Below, in pieces: positions 14,826-26,328 of a stretch of DNA of 64,000 nt. The stretch's first letter is position 1. Each line of letters starts with the position of its first letter. Location: assembly GCA_001724025.1 (NCBI GenBank), contig MEDJ01000011.1, forward strand, positions 1-64,000. The letters run 5' to 3'. The notes beneath the pieces were generated by a model. It searched no databases and was not told where the DNA came from. It saw nothing but the letters and a program-made list of their open reading frames with translations. The stretch comes from Acidobacteria bacterium SCN 69-37. Its GTDB lineage: Bacteria; Acidobacteriota; Vicinamibacteria; Vicinamibacterales; SCN-69-37. Position numbers and translations under genes: made by a program.

Positions 14826-16272
14826 GATCACGGGATTTCTGGAAATCGATCGCGCGAAGGCAAAGTCGCGGCCGGTCGCCGAGCGGCTCGCGGACTGGAA
14901 CGAGGTGTACCTGCCGGTGCCGGAGGCCGCCTCGCGCGAACAGGGGGCGCGCTGCATGGACTGCAGCATCCCGTTCTGCCATCAGGGCTGTCCGCTCGGC
15001 AACCTGATTCCCGACTGGAACGACCTCGTCTACCGCAACCGCTGGAAGACGGCGATCGATCGCCTGCACGCCACGAACAACTTTCCGGAGTTCACCGGCC
15101 GGTTGTGTCCCGCGCCGTGCGAGGCGTCGTGCGTGCTCGGGATCAACACGGATCCGGTGACGATCAAGGGGATCGAGCTGGCGATCGTCGAGCACGCCTT
15201 CGACGAGGGATGGATCGAGCCGCAGCTGCCGCTGCGCCGGACCGGCAAGCGTGTGGCCGTGGTGGGATCGGGGCCGTCGGGCCTGGCCGCGGCCCAGCAG
15301 CTCAACCGCGCGGGACACCGCGTGACGGTCTTCGAGCGCGACGACCGGATCGGCGGCCTGCTGCGGTACGGGATTCCGGCCTTCAAGATGGAGAAGCGTT
15401 TCCTCGATCGCCGGCTTGCGCAGATGGAGGCCGAAGGCGTGATCTTCCGCACCGGCGTCCACGTCGGACGGACGATGCCGGTGGAGCAGCTGCGCACGGA
15501 GTTCGACGCCGTGCTGCTGGCCGGGGGCGCCACGGCGCCGCGCGACCTGCCGGTGCCGGGACGCGAGCTGAAGGGCGTGCACTTCGCCATGGAACTGCTG
15601 GCGCTCCAGAACCGCCGGAACGAAGGCGATCACATCCCCGACGATCAGTTCATCTCGGCCGCGGGCAAGCGCGTCGTGATCATTGGCGGTGGCGACACCG
15701 GGGCTGACTGCCTGGGCACCGTGCTGCGCCAGGGTGCGCGATCGGTGCACCAGTTCGAACTGATGCCCCGTCCGCCCGCATCGCGGACCGCCGGCAATCC
15801 CTGGCCCGAGTGGCCGCAGATCTTCCGCGTGTCCTCGGCGCACGAAGAGGGGGGCGAGCGGGTGTTCGCCATCTCGACGGTGAAGTTCACCGGAAACGCG
15901 GAAGGGCACGTCACGCAACTGCACGCGGTGTCCGTCGAGCGTGTGACCCGGCCCGACGGCCGCGTCGCGTTCGATCCGGTGCCCGGTTCGGAAACGGTGA
16001 TGGATGTCGATCTGGTCCTGCTCGCGATGGGTTTCGTCGGCGCCGAGCGCCATGGCCTGCTCGCCGATCTGGGCGTGACGATGACCGACCGCGGGAACGT
16101 CTGGACCGATGGCGGCTGGATGACCAGCGTGCCCGGCGTGTTCGCGGCCGGCGACATGCAGCGCGGCCAGTCGCTGATCGTCTGGGCGATTGCCGAGGGC
16201 CGCAGCGCGGCGCATGGTGTCGATGCCTGGCTGATGGGATCGTCGGACCTGCCGGCGCCCGTGTCACGATGA
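14818..16272 (+). CDS. gltD: Glutamate synthase small subunit
   Basis: The beta subunit of GOGAT (484 aa), which passes electrons from NADPH via FAD and 4Fe-4S clusters to GltB. An N-terminal cysteine-rich region ([17 protein letters not shown]) binds the clusters. The FAD motif [12 protein letters not shown] lies near residue 145 and the NADPH motif [13 protein letters not shown] further on. The ATG at 14818 overlaps the last 8 bases of gltB; a longer open frame begins at 14764 but lacks the family N terminus. Confidence 0.96.
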
Positions 16273-16300
16273 CCCTCGTGCCTGTGCGAACCGGGAGCCG

Positions 16301-17857
<1,557 letters not shown>

Positions 17858-17880
17858 AGCAAGCCGTATCGCCCGGTCGG

Positions 17881-17910
17881 TTGACGGTGTGCGCGCGGAC
17901 GGCTTCTAAT
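17881..17910 (+). promoter_or_regulatory. Promoter of the alpha-glucuronidase gene
   Basis: -35 TTGACG (17881-17886), an 18-base spacer, -10 TCTAAT (17905-17910), then 7 bases to the ATG at 17918. This is the only box of the leaderless type here with a good -35 element. Confidence 0.45.
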
Positions 17911-17917
17911 CACGGCC

Positions 17918-20131
17918 ATGCGGATGTGGATACGAAGCGTGCTGGCGGTGGTGTGCGTCGTCTCGCTGGCGGGGCCGGTGTTCGCGCAGCGCCCGGCTGA
18001 CGAGGACGGCTACGAGATGTGGCTGCGGTATCGCGAGGTGGTCGATGCGGGCCGGCTCGCGGCCTACAGGGGCGCGATGCGCCAGGTCGTGGCCCAGGGG
18101 ACGTCGCCGATCCTGCGGTCGGCGGCCGACGAATTGACGCGCGGACTGAGCGGGCTGCTCGGCACGCCGGTGACGACGGCGACGACGGTCGGCGACGATG
18201 GCGCGGTGGTCATCGGAACTCCGGCGGGATCGGCCGCAATCGCGACGCTGGGTCTCGACACACGACTGGCGTCGCTCGGGCGCGAGGGCTTCCTCATCGA
18301 TCGAGTGCCCGTTGCCGGTCGGCAGGCTGTCGTCATTGCCGCCAACGACGATGCGGGGGTGCTGTACGGCGTCTTCCACCTGCTGCGGCACCTGCAGACG
18401 CAGCAGCCGCTCGACGCCATCGCCACCACGTCGAGCCCGAAGGTCCAGATCCGGATGGCGAATCACTGGGATCACCTGAACCGGCGCGGCGTCGAACGCG
18501 GGTATGCCGGCCTGTCGCTGTGGGAGTGGGGCGCGCTGCCGAATTACCGGAACCCGCGCTATACGGACTACGCCCGGTTCCTGGCGTCCCTCGGCATGAA
18601 CGCGACGGCCATCAACAACGTCAACGCCGATCCCCGCATCCTGACCGATCAGTTCCTCGAAAAGGTCGCGGTGCTGGCCGACATGTTCCGGCCCTGGGGC
18701 GTAAGGCTCTACCTGTCGATCAACTTCGATTCGCCGCGCCGCATCGGCGGGCTGAAGACCGCGGATCCGCTCGATCCCGACGTGCGCCGGTGGTGGGCCG
18801 ATCAGGTCGAGAACGTCTATCGCTACGTGCCGGATTTCGGCGGCTTCCTTGTGAAGGCCGACTCGGAAGGGCAGCCCGGACCGCAGGGCTACGGCCGGAC
18901 GCACGCCGATGGCGCGAACATGCTGGCCGAGGCGCTCGCGCCGCACGGCGGCATCGTGATCTGGCGGGCGTTCGTCTACAACCCGGAACAGACCGACAGG
19001 TTCCGGGAAGCGTACGACGAGTTCGTGCCGCTCGACGGCACGTTCCGCGACAACGTGATCGTGCAGGTGAAGAACGGCCCGATCGACTTCCAGCCGCGTG
19101 AGCCGTTCTCGCCGCTCTTCGGCGCGCTCGCGAAGACGGGCACGATGATCGAGCTGCAGGTCACTCAGGAATACTTCGGCTTCTCGAATCACCTGGCGTA
19201 CCAGGGCCCCTTGTTCGTCGAGGCGCTGCAGGCCGACACGTACGTCAAGGGCGAGGGCTCGACGGTCGCGAAGGTCGTGGACGGCACGGTCCACGGGTAC
19301 CGGCTGACGGGCATGGCTGGGGTCATCAATCCCGGCACCGATCGCAACTGGACCGGACACCCGTTCGTGCAGGCGAGCTGGTATGCGTTCGGCCGGCTCG
19401 CGTGGGATCACGAACTGACGGCTGAGGCGATTGCCGACGAGTGGATCCGGATGACGTTCTCGAACGACGCGCGGTTCATCGAGCCCGTCAAGGCGATGAT
19501 GATGATCTCGCGCGAGGCTGGCGTGAACTTCAGGAGTCCGATCGGCCTGACGCACCTGTACTCGCAGGGCGATCACTACGGGCCCGCGCCATGGACCGCG
19601 GGCCTGGCGCGCGCCGACTGGACGGCCGTCTACTATCACCGCGCCGATGCCGAGGGGATCGGCTTCGATCGCACGGCAACGGGATCGGACGCCGTGGCGC
19701 AGTACCGCGAGCCCGTGGCCCGCGTCTTCAGGGACCTGGCGCTGATTCCCGACGAGTACCTGCTCTGGTTCCATCGGGTCGGGTGGGATCACCGCATGAA
19801 GTCCGGCCGCACGCTCTGGAACGAGCTGGTGCACAAGTACTACGAGGGCGTCGACCAGGTGCGCGACATGCAGAAAACCTGGGACTCGATCGAGGGACTC
19901 GTCGACGATCGCCGGTTCCATCACGTGAAGGCGCTGCTCGAGATTCAGGCGCGCGACGCGGTGTGGTGGCGTGACGCCTGCGTGCTCTACTTCCAGACGT
20001 TCTCGCAGCGTCCCATTCCCGATGCCTACGAACGTCCCGAGCACCCGCTCGAGTACTACCGCGGTCGCGAGCGCGTCATCTATTTCCCCGATACCTGGGC
20101 GAACCAGCCGCCACCAGGCGTGCCGCAGTAG
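17918..20131 (+). CDS. aguA: Secreted alpha-glucuronidase, family GH67
   Basis: Removes (4-O-methyl-)glucuronic acid from the non-reducing end of xylo-oligosaccharides. The 737-aa length is normal for GH67. A signal peptide (residues 1-24, ending VFAQ) exports it. The N-terminal domain is followed by the TIM barrel with the conserved [20 protein letters not shown] block and the catalytic Asp/Glu region ([23 protein letters not shown]). The inverting mechanism and the residues are known for the family. No xylanase or xylosidase lies beside it; it stands alone between the sigma-54 activator and the nitrogen block, with its own promoter and terminator. Confidence 0.95.
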   Translation: MRMWIRSVLAVVCVVSLAGPVFAQRPADEDGYEMWLRYREVVDAGRLAAYRGAMRQVVAQGTSPILRSAADELTRGLSGLLGTPVTTATTVGDDGAVVIGTPAGSAAIATLGLDTRLASLGREGFLIDRVPVAGRQAVVIAANDDAGVLYGVFHLLRHLQTQQPLDAIATTSSPKVQIRMANHWDHLNRRGVERGYAGLSLWEWGALPNYRNPRYTDYARFLASLGMNATAINNVNADPRILTDQFLEKVAVLADMFRPWGVRLYLSINFDSPRRIGGLKTADPLDPDVRRWWADQVENVYRYVPDFGGFLVKADSEGQPGPQGYGRTHADGANMLAEALAPHGGIVIWRAFVYNPEQTDRFREAYDEFVPLDGTFRDNVIVQVKNGPIDFQPREPFSPLFGALAKTGTMIELQVTQEYFGFSNHLAYQGPLFVEALQADTYVKGEGSTVAKVVDGTVHGYRLTGMAGVINPGTDRNWTGHPFVQASWYAFGRLAWDHELTAEAIADEWIRMTFSNDARFIEPVKAMMMISREAGVNFRSPIGLTHLYSQGDHYGPAPWTAGLARADWTAVYYHRADAEGIGFDRTATGSDAVAQYREPVARVFRDLALIPDEYLLWFHRVGWDHRMKSGRTLWNELVHKYYEGVDQVRDMQKTWDSIEGLVDDRRFHHVKALLEIQARDAVWWRDACVLYFQTFSQRPIPDAYERPEHPLEYYRGRERVIYFPDTWANQPPPGVPQ

Positions 20132-20154
20132 CACGGACATCGCGTCGGACATCC

Positions 20155-20190
20155 AGGGCCACCACGTCGTACGGCGTGGTGGCCCTTCGT
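20155..20190 (+). terminator. Terminator after aguA
   Basis: A perfect 12-bp stem, AGGGCCACCACG (20155-20166) with CGTGGTGGCCCT (20175-20186), followed by TCGT. It lies 24 bases after the aguA stop codon. Confidence 0.7.
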
Positions 20191-20231
20191 CGTTCTGCCC
20201 ATCTCACAAGAGTGTGGACGCGCGCGTGCGG

Positions 20232-20249
20232 ATGGACAAATTTGTTCAT
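20232..20249. promoter_or_regulatory. AT-rich palindrome, candidate enhancer
   Basis: ATGGACAAATTTGTTCAT is an 18-bp inverted repeat with one mismatched pair and a perfect ACAAATTTGT core. It stands out in GC-rich surroundings and lies about 230 bases upstream of the sigma-54 promoter match, a usual enhancer distance. The rest of the 20191-20551 spacer shows no gene. Confidence 0.35.
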
Positions 20250-20474
20250 CGTCGACGATCTACCGCAGGCAGGACCCGCGTGCGCCGGACGCCGGCGTCC
20301 GCCGGGCGTCCCGGCCGGATCCCCGACTTCGACGATTGTGTGGACGATGGCCTTGCGTACGACACGAATGTCTGAAATCAGCAGACCGGCGACGCACGGA
20401 TCCGCCGACCGCGATCGCTCGGAAACAGGCCAAATTCCGCAAAAAACCCGCTGATCTGCCGGTGCCCGGCCCTC

Positions 20475-20490
20475 TGGCCGTCATCTTGCT
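20475..20490 (+). promoter_or_regulatory. Sigma-54 (-24/-12) promoter
   Basis: TGGCCGTCATCTTGCT matches the sigma-54 consensus TGGCAC-N5-TTGCW with correct GG-to-GC spacing; only the A at position 5 and the C at position 6 differ. It lies about 60 bases before the porin ATG and would drive the porin-glnD-glnK-amtB block. The activator could be the NifA-type protein encoded at 16301. Confidence 0.6.
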
Positions 20491-20551
20491 CTATCAGGCG
20501 GCACAGGCGCTCCTGTTCGAGTCCGGGGCGCCAGGGAGAGGTGAGGGCCCT

Positions 20552-21376
20552 ATGAAACGAATCGTGCTGGGTGTGGTGATGACGACAGCGATCTCGACAG
20601 CGGCGTGGGCCGACGAACCGGTGCCGGTCCGGCTCGCGCTCGACGGGGCCCTGGCCGGGGTCACGATGGTGGCGGCCCCGGTGCAGGAGGCGGTCGACGA
20701 CGGTGCCGCGCGACCCGTGTCGGTGTCGGTGGGGGCCGACATTCCGAGCAGCTATTTTTTCCGCGGGTTCCGTCAGGAAACCGATCCCGGATTCACGGTG
20801 CAGCCGTACGCCGACGTGACGATTGCCGGCGCACGCGCGTCGTTCAACGCCGGGGTGTTCAACAGTCTGCACACGGGCAGTCTGAAGGACGCCGGCTACG
20901 GCTGGTACGAGACGGACTTCTACGCGGGCGTGAGCGTCGGCCCCGTCTCGGCGACCTACACCGCCTACACGTACCCGAAGATTGACGACAGCACGGTCCA
21001 CGAGCTCATGCTCTCGGCCGCGTTCGACCACGCGCTGGCGCCGTCGGTGGCGGTGGCGTTCGAGTTCGCCAAGCCCGAGGGGCTCGACAAGGGGATCTAC
21101 CTCGAGCTCGGTGTCGAGCCGACCCTGCCGCTGGGTGACGAGGCCCCGGTGTCGATCACGATTCCCGTCAGGCTCGGGACCAGCCTCAAGGATTATTACG
21201 GCGACGACTTCTTCGGCTACGTGAGTGCCGGGGTGACGGTGGGACGCGCCGTCAGCGAGGCGGTGGAAGTCCACGGCGGTGTCAGCGTCTTCGGGTTCGG
21301 TTCCACGTTGAAGGCCGTCAACAACGACAAGGCCGGCCAGGTCGTGGCGTCGGTCGGATTCAGCGTCGCGTTCTAG
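20552..21376 (+). CDS. TorF-type outer-membrane porin (Gcw_chp family)
   Basis: A 274-aa protein with a signal peptide (residues 1-22, ending AWADE) followed by alternating-residue beta strands and a C-terminal phenylalanine, the mark of a beta-barrel inserted by the BAM machinery. The block SVGADIPSSYFFRGF matches the opening strand of the TorF/Gcw_chp family (SNV..T.DYVFRG type). A good ribosome site (AGGGAGAGGTGAG) precedes the ATG. In proteobacteria this family often sits beside glnK and amtB; here it heads the glnD-glnK-amtB block behind the sigma-54 promoter, which suggests passage of nitrogen compounds through the outer membrane. The exact solute is unknown. Confidence 0.75.
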   Translation: MKRIVLGVVMTTAISTAAWADEPVPVRLALDGALAGVTMVAAPVQEAVDDGAARPVSVSVGADIPSSYFFRGFRQETDPGFTVQPYADVTIAGARASFNAGVFNSLHTGSLKDAGYGWYETDFYAGVSVGPVSATYTAYTYPKIDDSTVHELMLSAAFDHALAPSVAVAFEFAKPEGLDKGIYLELGVEPTLPLGDEAPVSITIPVRLGTSLKDYYGDDFFGYVSAGVTVGRAVSEAVEVHGGVSVFGFGSTLKAVNNDKAGQVVASVGFSVAF

Positions 21377-21429
21377 GCGCTGAGCCGGATGAGCGGGTGA
21401 GACGACCCGCGGCAAAGGAGCAGTCTGCG

Positions 21430-24024
21430 ATGTCTTCAGATCGAATCACGCCAGCGAACGCACGGGAGGCCGGGGCCAACGAGGCCCGTGCCGAGTGGGC
21501 GGCCCTGCTCGGGACGGCTCGTGATGCGGCGCGTGCCGAGGCGATGGCCGGGCGCGGCGGGCGCGCGGCGCAGGCGGCCTATGCCGCGGCCATGGACGAT
21601 CTGCTGCGGCGGCTCACCGATCGCGCGGCGGCCGGGACCACCGAGCCCTGGATGGTGGCGGCCATCGGGGGCTACGGACGGCGCACGCTCTGCCTGCACT
21701 CCGACGTCGATCTGCTCATCGTCTTCGAACGCACGATCGGGCCGGGCGAGGAGCGGTTCGTCAACGCCGTCCTGCAACCGCTGTGGGATCTCGGGCTCGC
21801 GGTGGGACACCACGTCCGCGTCTTGGCGGAAGTGGGCGACGTCGATGCCGATCCGAACCCGGAGTTCGATCTGGCGCTCTGCGATCTGCGGCTGCTGACG
21901 GGAGACGTCCGGCTCTTCGACGACGTGTGCGCGGTGGCGCACAGGCGCGAGGCGGACAGGACCGAACGTCTCGTGTCGGACCTGCTGGCGCTCGTCGACG
22001 CGCGATACGCCGAGTACAACGACACGGTCTATCAACTCGAGCCCGACGTGAAGAAGGCGCCCGGCGGGCTGCGGGACATCGCGGCGGTCAGGCTGCTGCG
22101 GTCGCTCGCGCGCGATCGCTTCTCGGGTCGCACCCGTCCGGAGCTCGATCGGATCGATGAGGCGGAGGAGTTCCTCTGTCGCGTCCGCTCGGTCCTGCAC
22201 GCCGTCGTGGGGCGCGGCTCGAACCTGCTCACGCACGAACTGCAGGAGATCGCGGCCGAGGCGCTCGGCGCACCGGGGGCCGAACCGCGACTGCGCGTCG
22301 AGGCGCTGATGAGCGAGTACTTCCGCCACGCGCGAGGCGTCGTGCAGGCGCTGGCCTGGGCGCGCAGTGTCGTGCGGCCGCCCGCGCCGGTGGCCGAGCC
22401 CGGGCTGATCACGCGACACGTGGCCGTGGCGGCCGACGGCGTCCGCTTCGCCGATCCGGCCGCCGTCGTCGCGCAGCCGACCGTGTGGCTCGAGGCATTC
22501 GAGGTGGCCGTCGCCAACGGCTATCCCGTGTCCGACGAGGTGCGCAGCCTGATTCAGGAGCACGTCGGCCGCTATACGGCCGACTACTTCGTGGCCAGCG
22601 AAGACGTGCGACTTCGCCTGCGCGCGCTGTTCTGGCCGCGTCCCGGGCTCTCGGCGCGCCTGGGCGACATGCTCGAGTGCGGGCTGCTCGGGGCGCTGTT
22701 CCCGGAGTTCGAGAAGATCCGGTGCCGGGTGATTCGCGACTTCTATCACCGGTACACGGTCGACGAACACACGCTGCTGACGATCAGGCACCTCGAGGCC
22801 CTGTGGCACCCGACCAGCGCGGGGCGCGCGCGGTTCTCGTCGATCCTCAACGAGGTCCGGGCGCCGGAACTGCTGGCCCTGGCGCTGCTGTATCACGACG
22901 TCGGCAAGTGGTGCGACGACGACCACTCGATCGAGAGCGTCAGGCTCGCCGGACCGATGCTCGCGCGCCTGCAACTCGACGCGGAGGATCGGCACACGGT
23001 CGAGTTCCTCATCCGCCACCACCTCGCCATGTCGCGCGTGGCCTTCCGTCACGACGTCGGGGATCCCGAGGTCGTGGCCGCCTTCGCCGCGCTCGTCGGG
23101 AGCGAGGAACTGCTGAAGATGCTCTGCCTGATGACGCTCGTCGACATCGACGCCGTGGCGCCCGGCACGTTGACCGCCTACAAGGAAGATCTGCTCTGGC
23201 GGCTCTACGTCGACACCTACAACCACCTGACGCTCGGCTATGCCGACGACCTGATCCAGCGCGATCAGGCCGACCGCGCGCTGGTGATGGCCGAGTGCCC
23301 GGACGATATCAGCGACGAGGAACTGTCGCAGTTCCTCGACGGCCTGCCGCGCCGGTACCTGAGCGTCTTCGGGCTGTCGGCGATCTACAGGCACGTGCGC
23401 CTGGCCCGGGGCCTGCAGCCCGACGACGTGCACCTGGCGCTCGAGCGGCGCGACGAGGTGTGGGAACTGACGGTGGCGGCCATCGACAAGCCGTTCCTGT
23501 TCTCCAACATCGCCGGCGTGCTGGCGTCGTTCGGGATGGACATCCATCGCGGCCAGGCCATGACGACCCCCGAGCACCTCGTCCTGGACATCTTCGAGTT
23601 CTCGGATCGGGAGGGATTCCTGCGGCAGAACGACGGCGCGCGCGAGGAGATTGCGCGCGTGCTGCGGGGCGTCGTGGCCCGGACGATCGACGTGCGCGAG
23701 CGGCTGCGCGGCCGCGAACGCAGTGTCGTCCACCGGCGCCATCACGACCTCGACACACGCATCGGGTTCGACACCAGTCACACCCGGCGGCACACGGCCG
23801 TCGAGATCGTCACCGCCGACGCGCCCGGCCTGCTGTATCGCATCAGCCGCGCGATCGCGGATTGCGGATTCGACCTGGATCTGGCGCTCATCTCGACCGA
23901 GGGGCACAAGGCGATCGACGTGCTGCACGTCACCAGGCAGGGCCGGAAGCTGGACGACACCGATCGACTCGCACTCACACAACGACTGGAACGCACGCTG
24001 GAGGACACCCATGAAGCTCATTAA
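21430..24024 (+). CDS. glnD: PII uridylyltransferase / uridylyl-removing enzyme
   Basis: The bifunctional sensor that adds UMP to PII when glutamine is low and removes it when glutamine is high. It is 864 aa. The nucleotidyltransferase motif GGYGRR (80-85) with SDVD (91-94) comes first, the HD-domain motif LLYHDVGKW follows near residue 489, and two ACT domains (about 680-750 and 790-860) bind glutamine. The ATG at 21430 is chosen because AAAGGAG (21414-21420) precedes it by 9 bases; an in-frame GTG at 21397 is less likely. Its last 14 bases overlap glnK. Confidence 0.95.
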   Translation: MSSDRITPANAREAGANEARAEWAALLGTARDAARAEAMAGRGGRAAQAAYAAAMDDLLRRLTDRAAAGTTEPWMVAAIGGYGRRTLCLHSDVDLLIVFERTIGPGEERFVNAVLQPLWDLGLAVGHHVRVLAEVGDVDADPNPEFDLALCDLRLLTGDVRLFDDVCAVAHRREADRTERLVSDLLALVDARYAEYNDTVYQLEPDVKKAPGGLRDIAAVRLLRSLARDRFSGRTRPELDRIDEAEEFLCRVRSVLHAVVGRGSNLLTHELQEIAAEALGAPGAEPRLRVEALMSEYFRHARGVVQALAWARSVVRPPAPVAEPGLITRHVAVAADGVRFADPAAVVAQPTVWLEAFEVAVANGYPVSDEVRSLIQEHVGRYTADYFVASEDVRLRLRALFWPRPGLSARLGDMLECGLLGALFPEFEKIRCRVIRDFYHRYTVDEHTLLTIRHLEALWHPTSAGRARFSSILNEVRAPELLALALLYHDVGKWCDDDHSIESVRLAGPMLARLQLDAEDRHTVEFLIRHHLAMSRVAFRHDVGDPEVVAAFAALVGSEELLKMLCLMTLVDIDAVAPGTLTAYKEDLLWRLYVDTYNHLTLGYADDLIQRDQADRALVMAECPDDISDEELSQFLDGLPRRYLSVFGLSAIYRHVRLARGLQPDDVHLALERRDEVWELTVAAIDKPFLFSNIAGVLASFGMDIHRGQAMTTPEHLVLDIFEFSDREGFLRQNDGAREEIARVLRGVVARTIDVRERLRGRERSVVHRRHHDLDTRIGFDTSHTRRHTAVEIVTADAPGLLYRISRAIADCGFDLDLALISTEGHKAIDVLHVTRQGRKLDDTDRLALTQRLERTLEDTHEAH

Positions 24025-24340
24025 GAGCATCGTCAGGCCCAACAAGGTGGACGACGTTCGCGAGGCACTCGAGGCGATGAACATTCCCGGCATGACCGTC
24101 ACCGAGGTGCGCGGCCACGGCCGGCAGCAGGGGCACACGGCGATCTATCGCGGCAGGGAATACACGGTCAGCCTGCTGCCGAAGGTGGAGATCGAGGTCG
24201 TGGTGCCCGACGCGGTGGTCGACGACGCCATCAGGGCGGTGATGACGGCCGCGCGCACGGGCGAGATCGGCGATGGTCGCGTGTTCGTCACGACCGTCGA
24301 GCACAGCTACAACATCCGCACCGGTGAGCAGGACGCCTAG
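24011..24340 (+). CDS. glnK: PII nitrogen regulatory protein, first copy
   Basis: A 109-aa trimeric signal protein. The T-loop carries Tyr51 (GREYTVS), the uridylylation site of GlnD, plus the [11 protein letters not shown] signature and an IRTGE tail. It binds ATP/ADP and 2-oxoglutarate and blocks AmtB when nitrogen is ample. Its start lies inside the end of glnD (14-base overlap), so translation is coupled to that of its modifying enzyme. It is about 84% identical by eye to the second copy at 25965. Confidence 0.95.
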   Translation: MKLIKSIVRPNKVDDVREALEAMNIPGMTVTEVRGHGRQQGHTAIYRGREYTVSLLPKVEIEVVVPDAVVDDAIRAVMTAARTGEIGDGRVFVTTVEHSYNIRTGEQDA

Positions 24341-24415
24341 GCCGTGGCCGACGAACTCGGCCGGCCACCTCGGGGGCGGAGCCGGAACAACAGCAACCAG
24401 ACGTGAGGCAAGCGC

Positions 24416-24432
24416 CGCGGTCGATGACCGCG
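24416..24432 (+). promoter_or_regulatory. Hairpin touching the amtB ribosome site
   Basis: CGCGGTC-GAT-GACCGCG, a perfect 7-bp stem, ends one base before the amtB Shine-Dalgarno CAGGAG (24434-24439). It might limit amtB translation relative to glnK; this is inference. Confidence 0.35.
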
Positions 24433-24445
24433 ACAGGAGCAGAAC

Positions 24446-25843
24446 ATGACAGAGAGAACAGGGATGCCGAACATGTGGGGCCGGCTGACAGCGGGCCTCG
24501 TCCTCGGACTGCTGATGATCGCACGGCCGCTGGTGGCCGTCGCGCAGGACGTGCCCGTCGTCCACGACGACCTGCCGGCCGTGGTCGCCCAGTCGGCGCC
24601 GGCGGCGCTGCCCGACGAGGCGGAACCGGCGTCGGCGATCGATGCCGGCGATACCGCCTGGATGCTGGCGTCGAGCGCGCTCGTGCTGCTGATGACGCCG
24701 GGCCTGGCGTTCTTCTACGGCGGTCTGGTCCGTTCGAAGAACGTGCTCAACACGATGATGATGAGCTTCATTTCCCTGGGCGCCGTCGGCATCCTGTGGG
24801 CGCTGTTCGGCTACTCGCTCGCGTTCGGTGAGGGATCGGCGTTCGTCGGCGACGGCACGGCCTTCTTCCTGCGTGGCGTCGGCCTCGAACCCGGCGGCCT
24901 CGCCACGATCCCCGGGTACCTGTTCGTCGCCTTCCAGGGCACGTTCGCCATCATCACGGCCGCGTTGATCTCGGGGGCCATCGTCGAGCGCATGCGGTTC
25001 CCGGCGTACCTGCTGTTCATCTCGCTGTGGACGCTGATCGTCTACAGTCCGCTCGCACACATGGTGTGGGGCGGGGGGTGGCTCGCGCAGATGGGGGCGC
25101 TCGACTTTGCCGGCGGCACGGTCGTGCACATCAACGCGGCCGTGGCCGCGGCGGTGGCGGTGATCTGCGTCGGCAAGCGGACGGATTACCGGCAGGCCGG
25201 GCTGCTGCCGCACAACGTGCCGTTCGTGCTGCTGGGCGCGGGACTGCTGTGGTTCGGCTGGTTCGGCTTCAACGCGGGCAGTGCGGGGGCGGCCAACGGC
25301 ATCGCCGGTCTCGGTTTCGCCACGACGATGTTCGCGCCGGCGGCCACGGTCGTGGTCTGGGCATTCCTCGACCTGCTGCGCGTCGGCAAGGTGACAGCCG
25401 TGGGGCTGGCCACGGCCATCGTGGTCGGCCTGGTGGCCATCACGCCGGCCGCGGGCCTCATCTCGCCGATGAACGCCATCATCCTCGGCGGGATCGCGGC
25501 GGTGCCGAGCTACATGATGCTGCTGTGGCGTGCGCGCAGCGGTTTCGACGACTCGCTCGACGTACTCGCCGCGCACGGGCTCGGCGGCACGGTGGGCGCG
25601 CTGCTCACCGGCGTGTTTGCCGACGAGGCGCTCAACGGGGTGGGCAGCGGCCTGCTCTACGGCAACCCCGGACAACTCGTCACGCAGGTCGTGGCGGTGG
25701 TGGCGGCGATTGTCTACAGCGGCGTGCTGAGCTTCGTCCTGCTCAAGCTCGTCGGCCTGGTCACGCCGTTGCGCGTCGAGACCGAGGCCGAGAACTTCGG
25801 GCTCGATCCCACGCAGCACGGCGAGGAAGGCTACGTCCACTGA
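24446..25843 (+). CDS. amtB: Ammonium transporter
   Basis: A 465-aa ammonium channel with a cleavable-looking signal sequence (residues 1-34) and about 11 transmembrane helices. The signature DFAGGTVVHINAAVAAAVAV contains the first pore histidine, and AAHGLGGTVGA the second. Export-type N termini are known in AmtB. CAGGAG precedes the ATG. It is flanked on both sides by PII genes, which fits direct gating by GlnK inserting its T-loop from the cytoplasm. Confidence 0.95.
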   Translation: MTERTGMPNMWGRLTAGLVLGLLMIARPLVAVAQDVPVVHDDLPAVVAQSAPAALPDEAEPASAIDAGDTAWMLASSALVLLMTPGLAFFYGGLVRSKNVLNTMMMSFISLGAVGILWALFGYSLAFGEGSAFVGDGTAFFLRGVGLEPGGLATIPGYLFVAFQGTFAIITAALISGAIVERMRFPAYLLFISLWTLIVYSPLAHMVWGGGWLAQMGALDFAGGTVVHINAAVAAAVAVICVGKRTDYRQAGLLPHNVPFVLLGAGLLWFGWFGFNAGSAGAANGIAGLGFATTMFAPAATVVVWAFLDLLRVGKVTAVGLATAIVVGLVAITPAAGLISPMNAIILGGIAAVPSYMMLLWRARSGFDDSLDVLAAHGLGGTVGALLTGVFADEALNGVGSGLLYGNPGQLVTQVVAVVAAIVYSGVLSFVLLKLVGLVTPLRVETEAENFGLDPTQHGEEGYVH

Positions 25844-25858
25844 GAGGGCGCGTAGCGG

Positions 25859-25899
25859 ACGCCGCGCCGGATCCGGCGTATCGCCGGCCGGCGCGGCGT
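25859..25899 (+). terminator. Nested stem-loop between amtB and the second glnK
   Basis: Outer arms ACGCCGCGCCGG (25859-25870) and CCGGCGCGGCGT (25888-25899) pair perfectly, enclosing an inner hairpin CCGGCG-TAT-CGCCGG (25873-25887). It starts 15 bases after the amtB stop. It probably ends or weakens read-through from the upstream block. A possible -10 (ATACAACG, about 25901) follows, so the second glnK may have its own promoter. Confidence 0.6.
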
Positions 25900-25901
25900 G
25901 A

Positions 25902-26294
<393 letters not shown>

Positions 26295-26328
26295 ACGCCC
26301 CGGCGCGCCCGTGCGGCGGGGTGCGACG

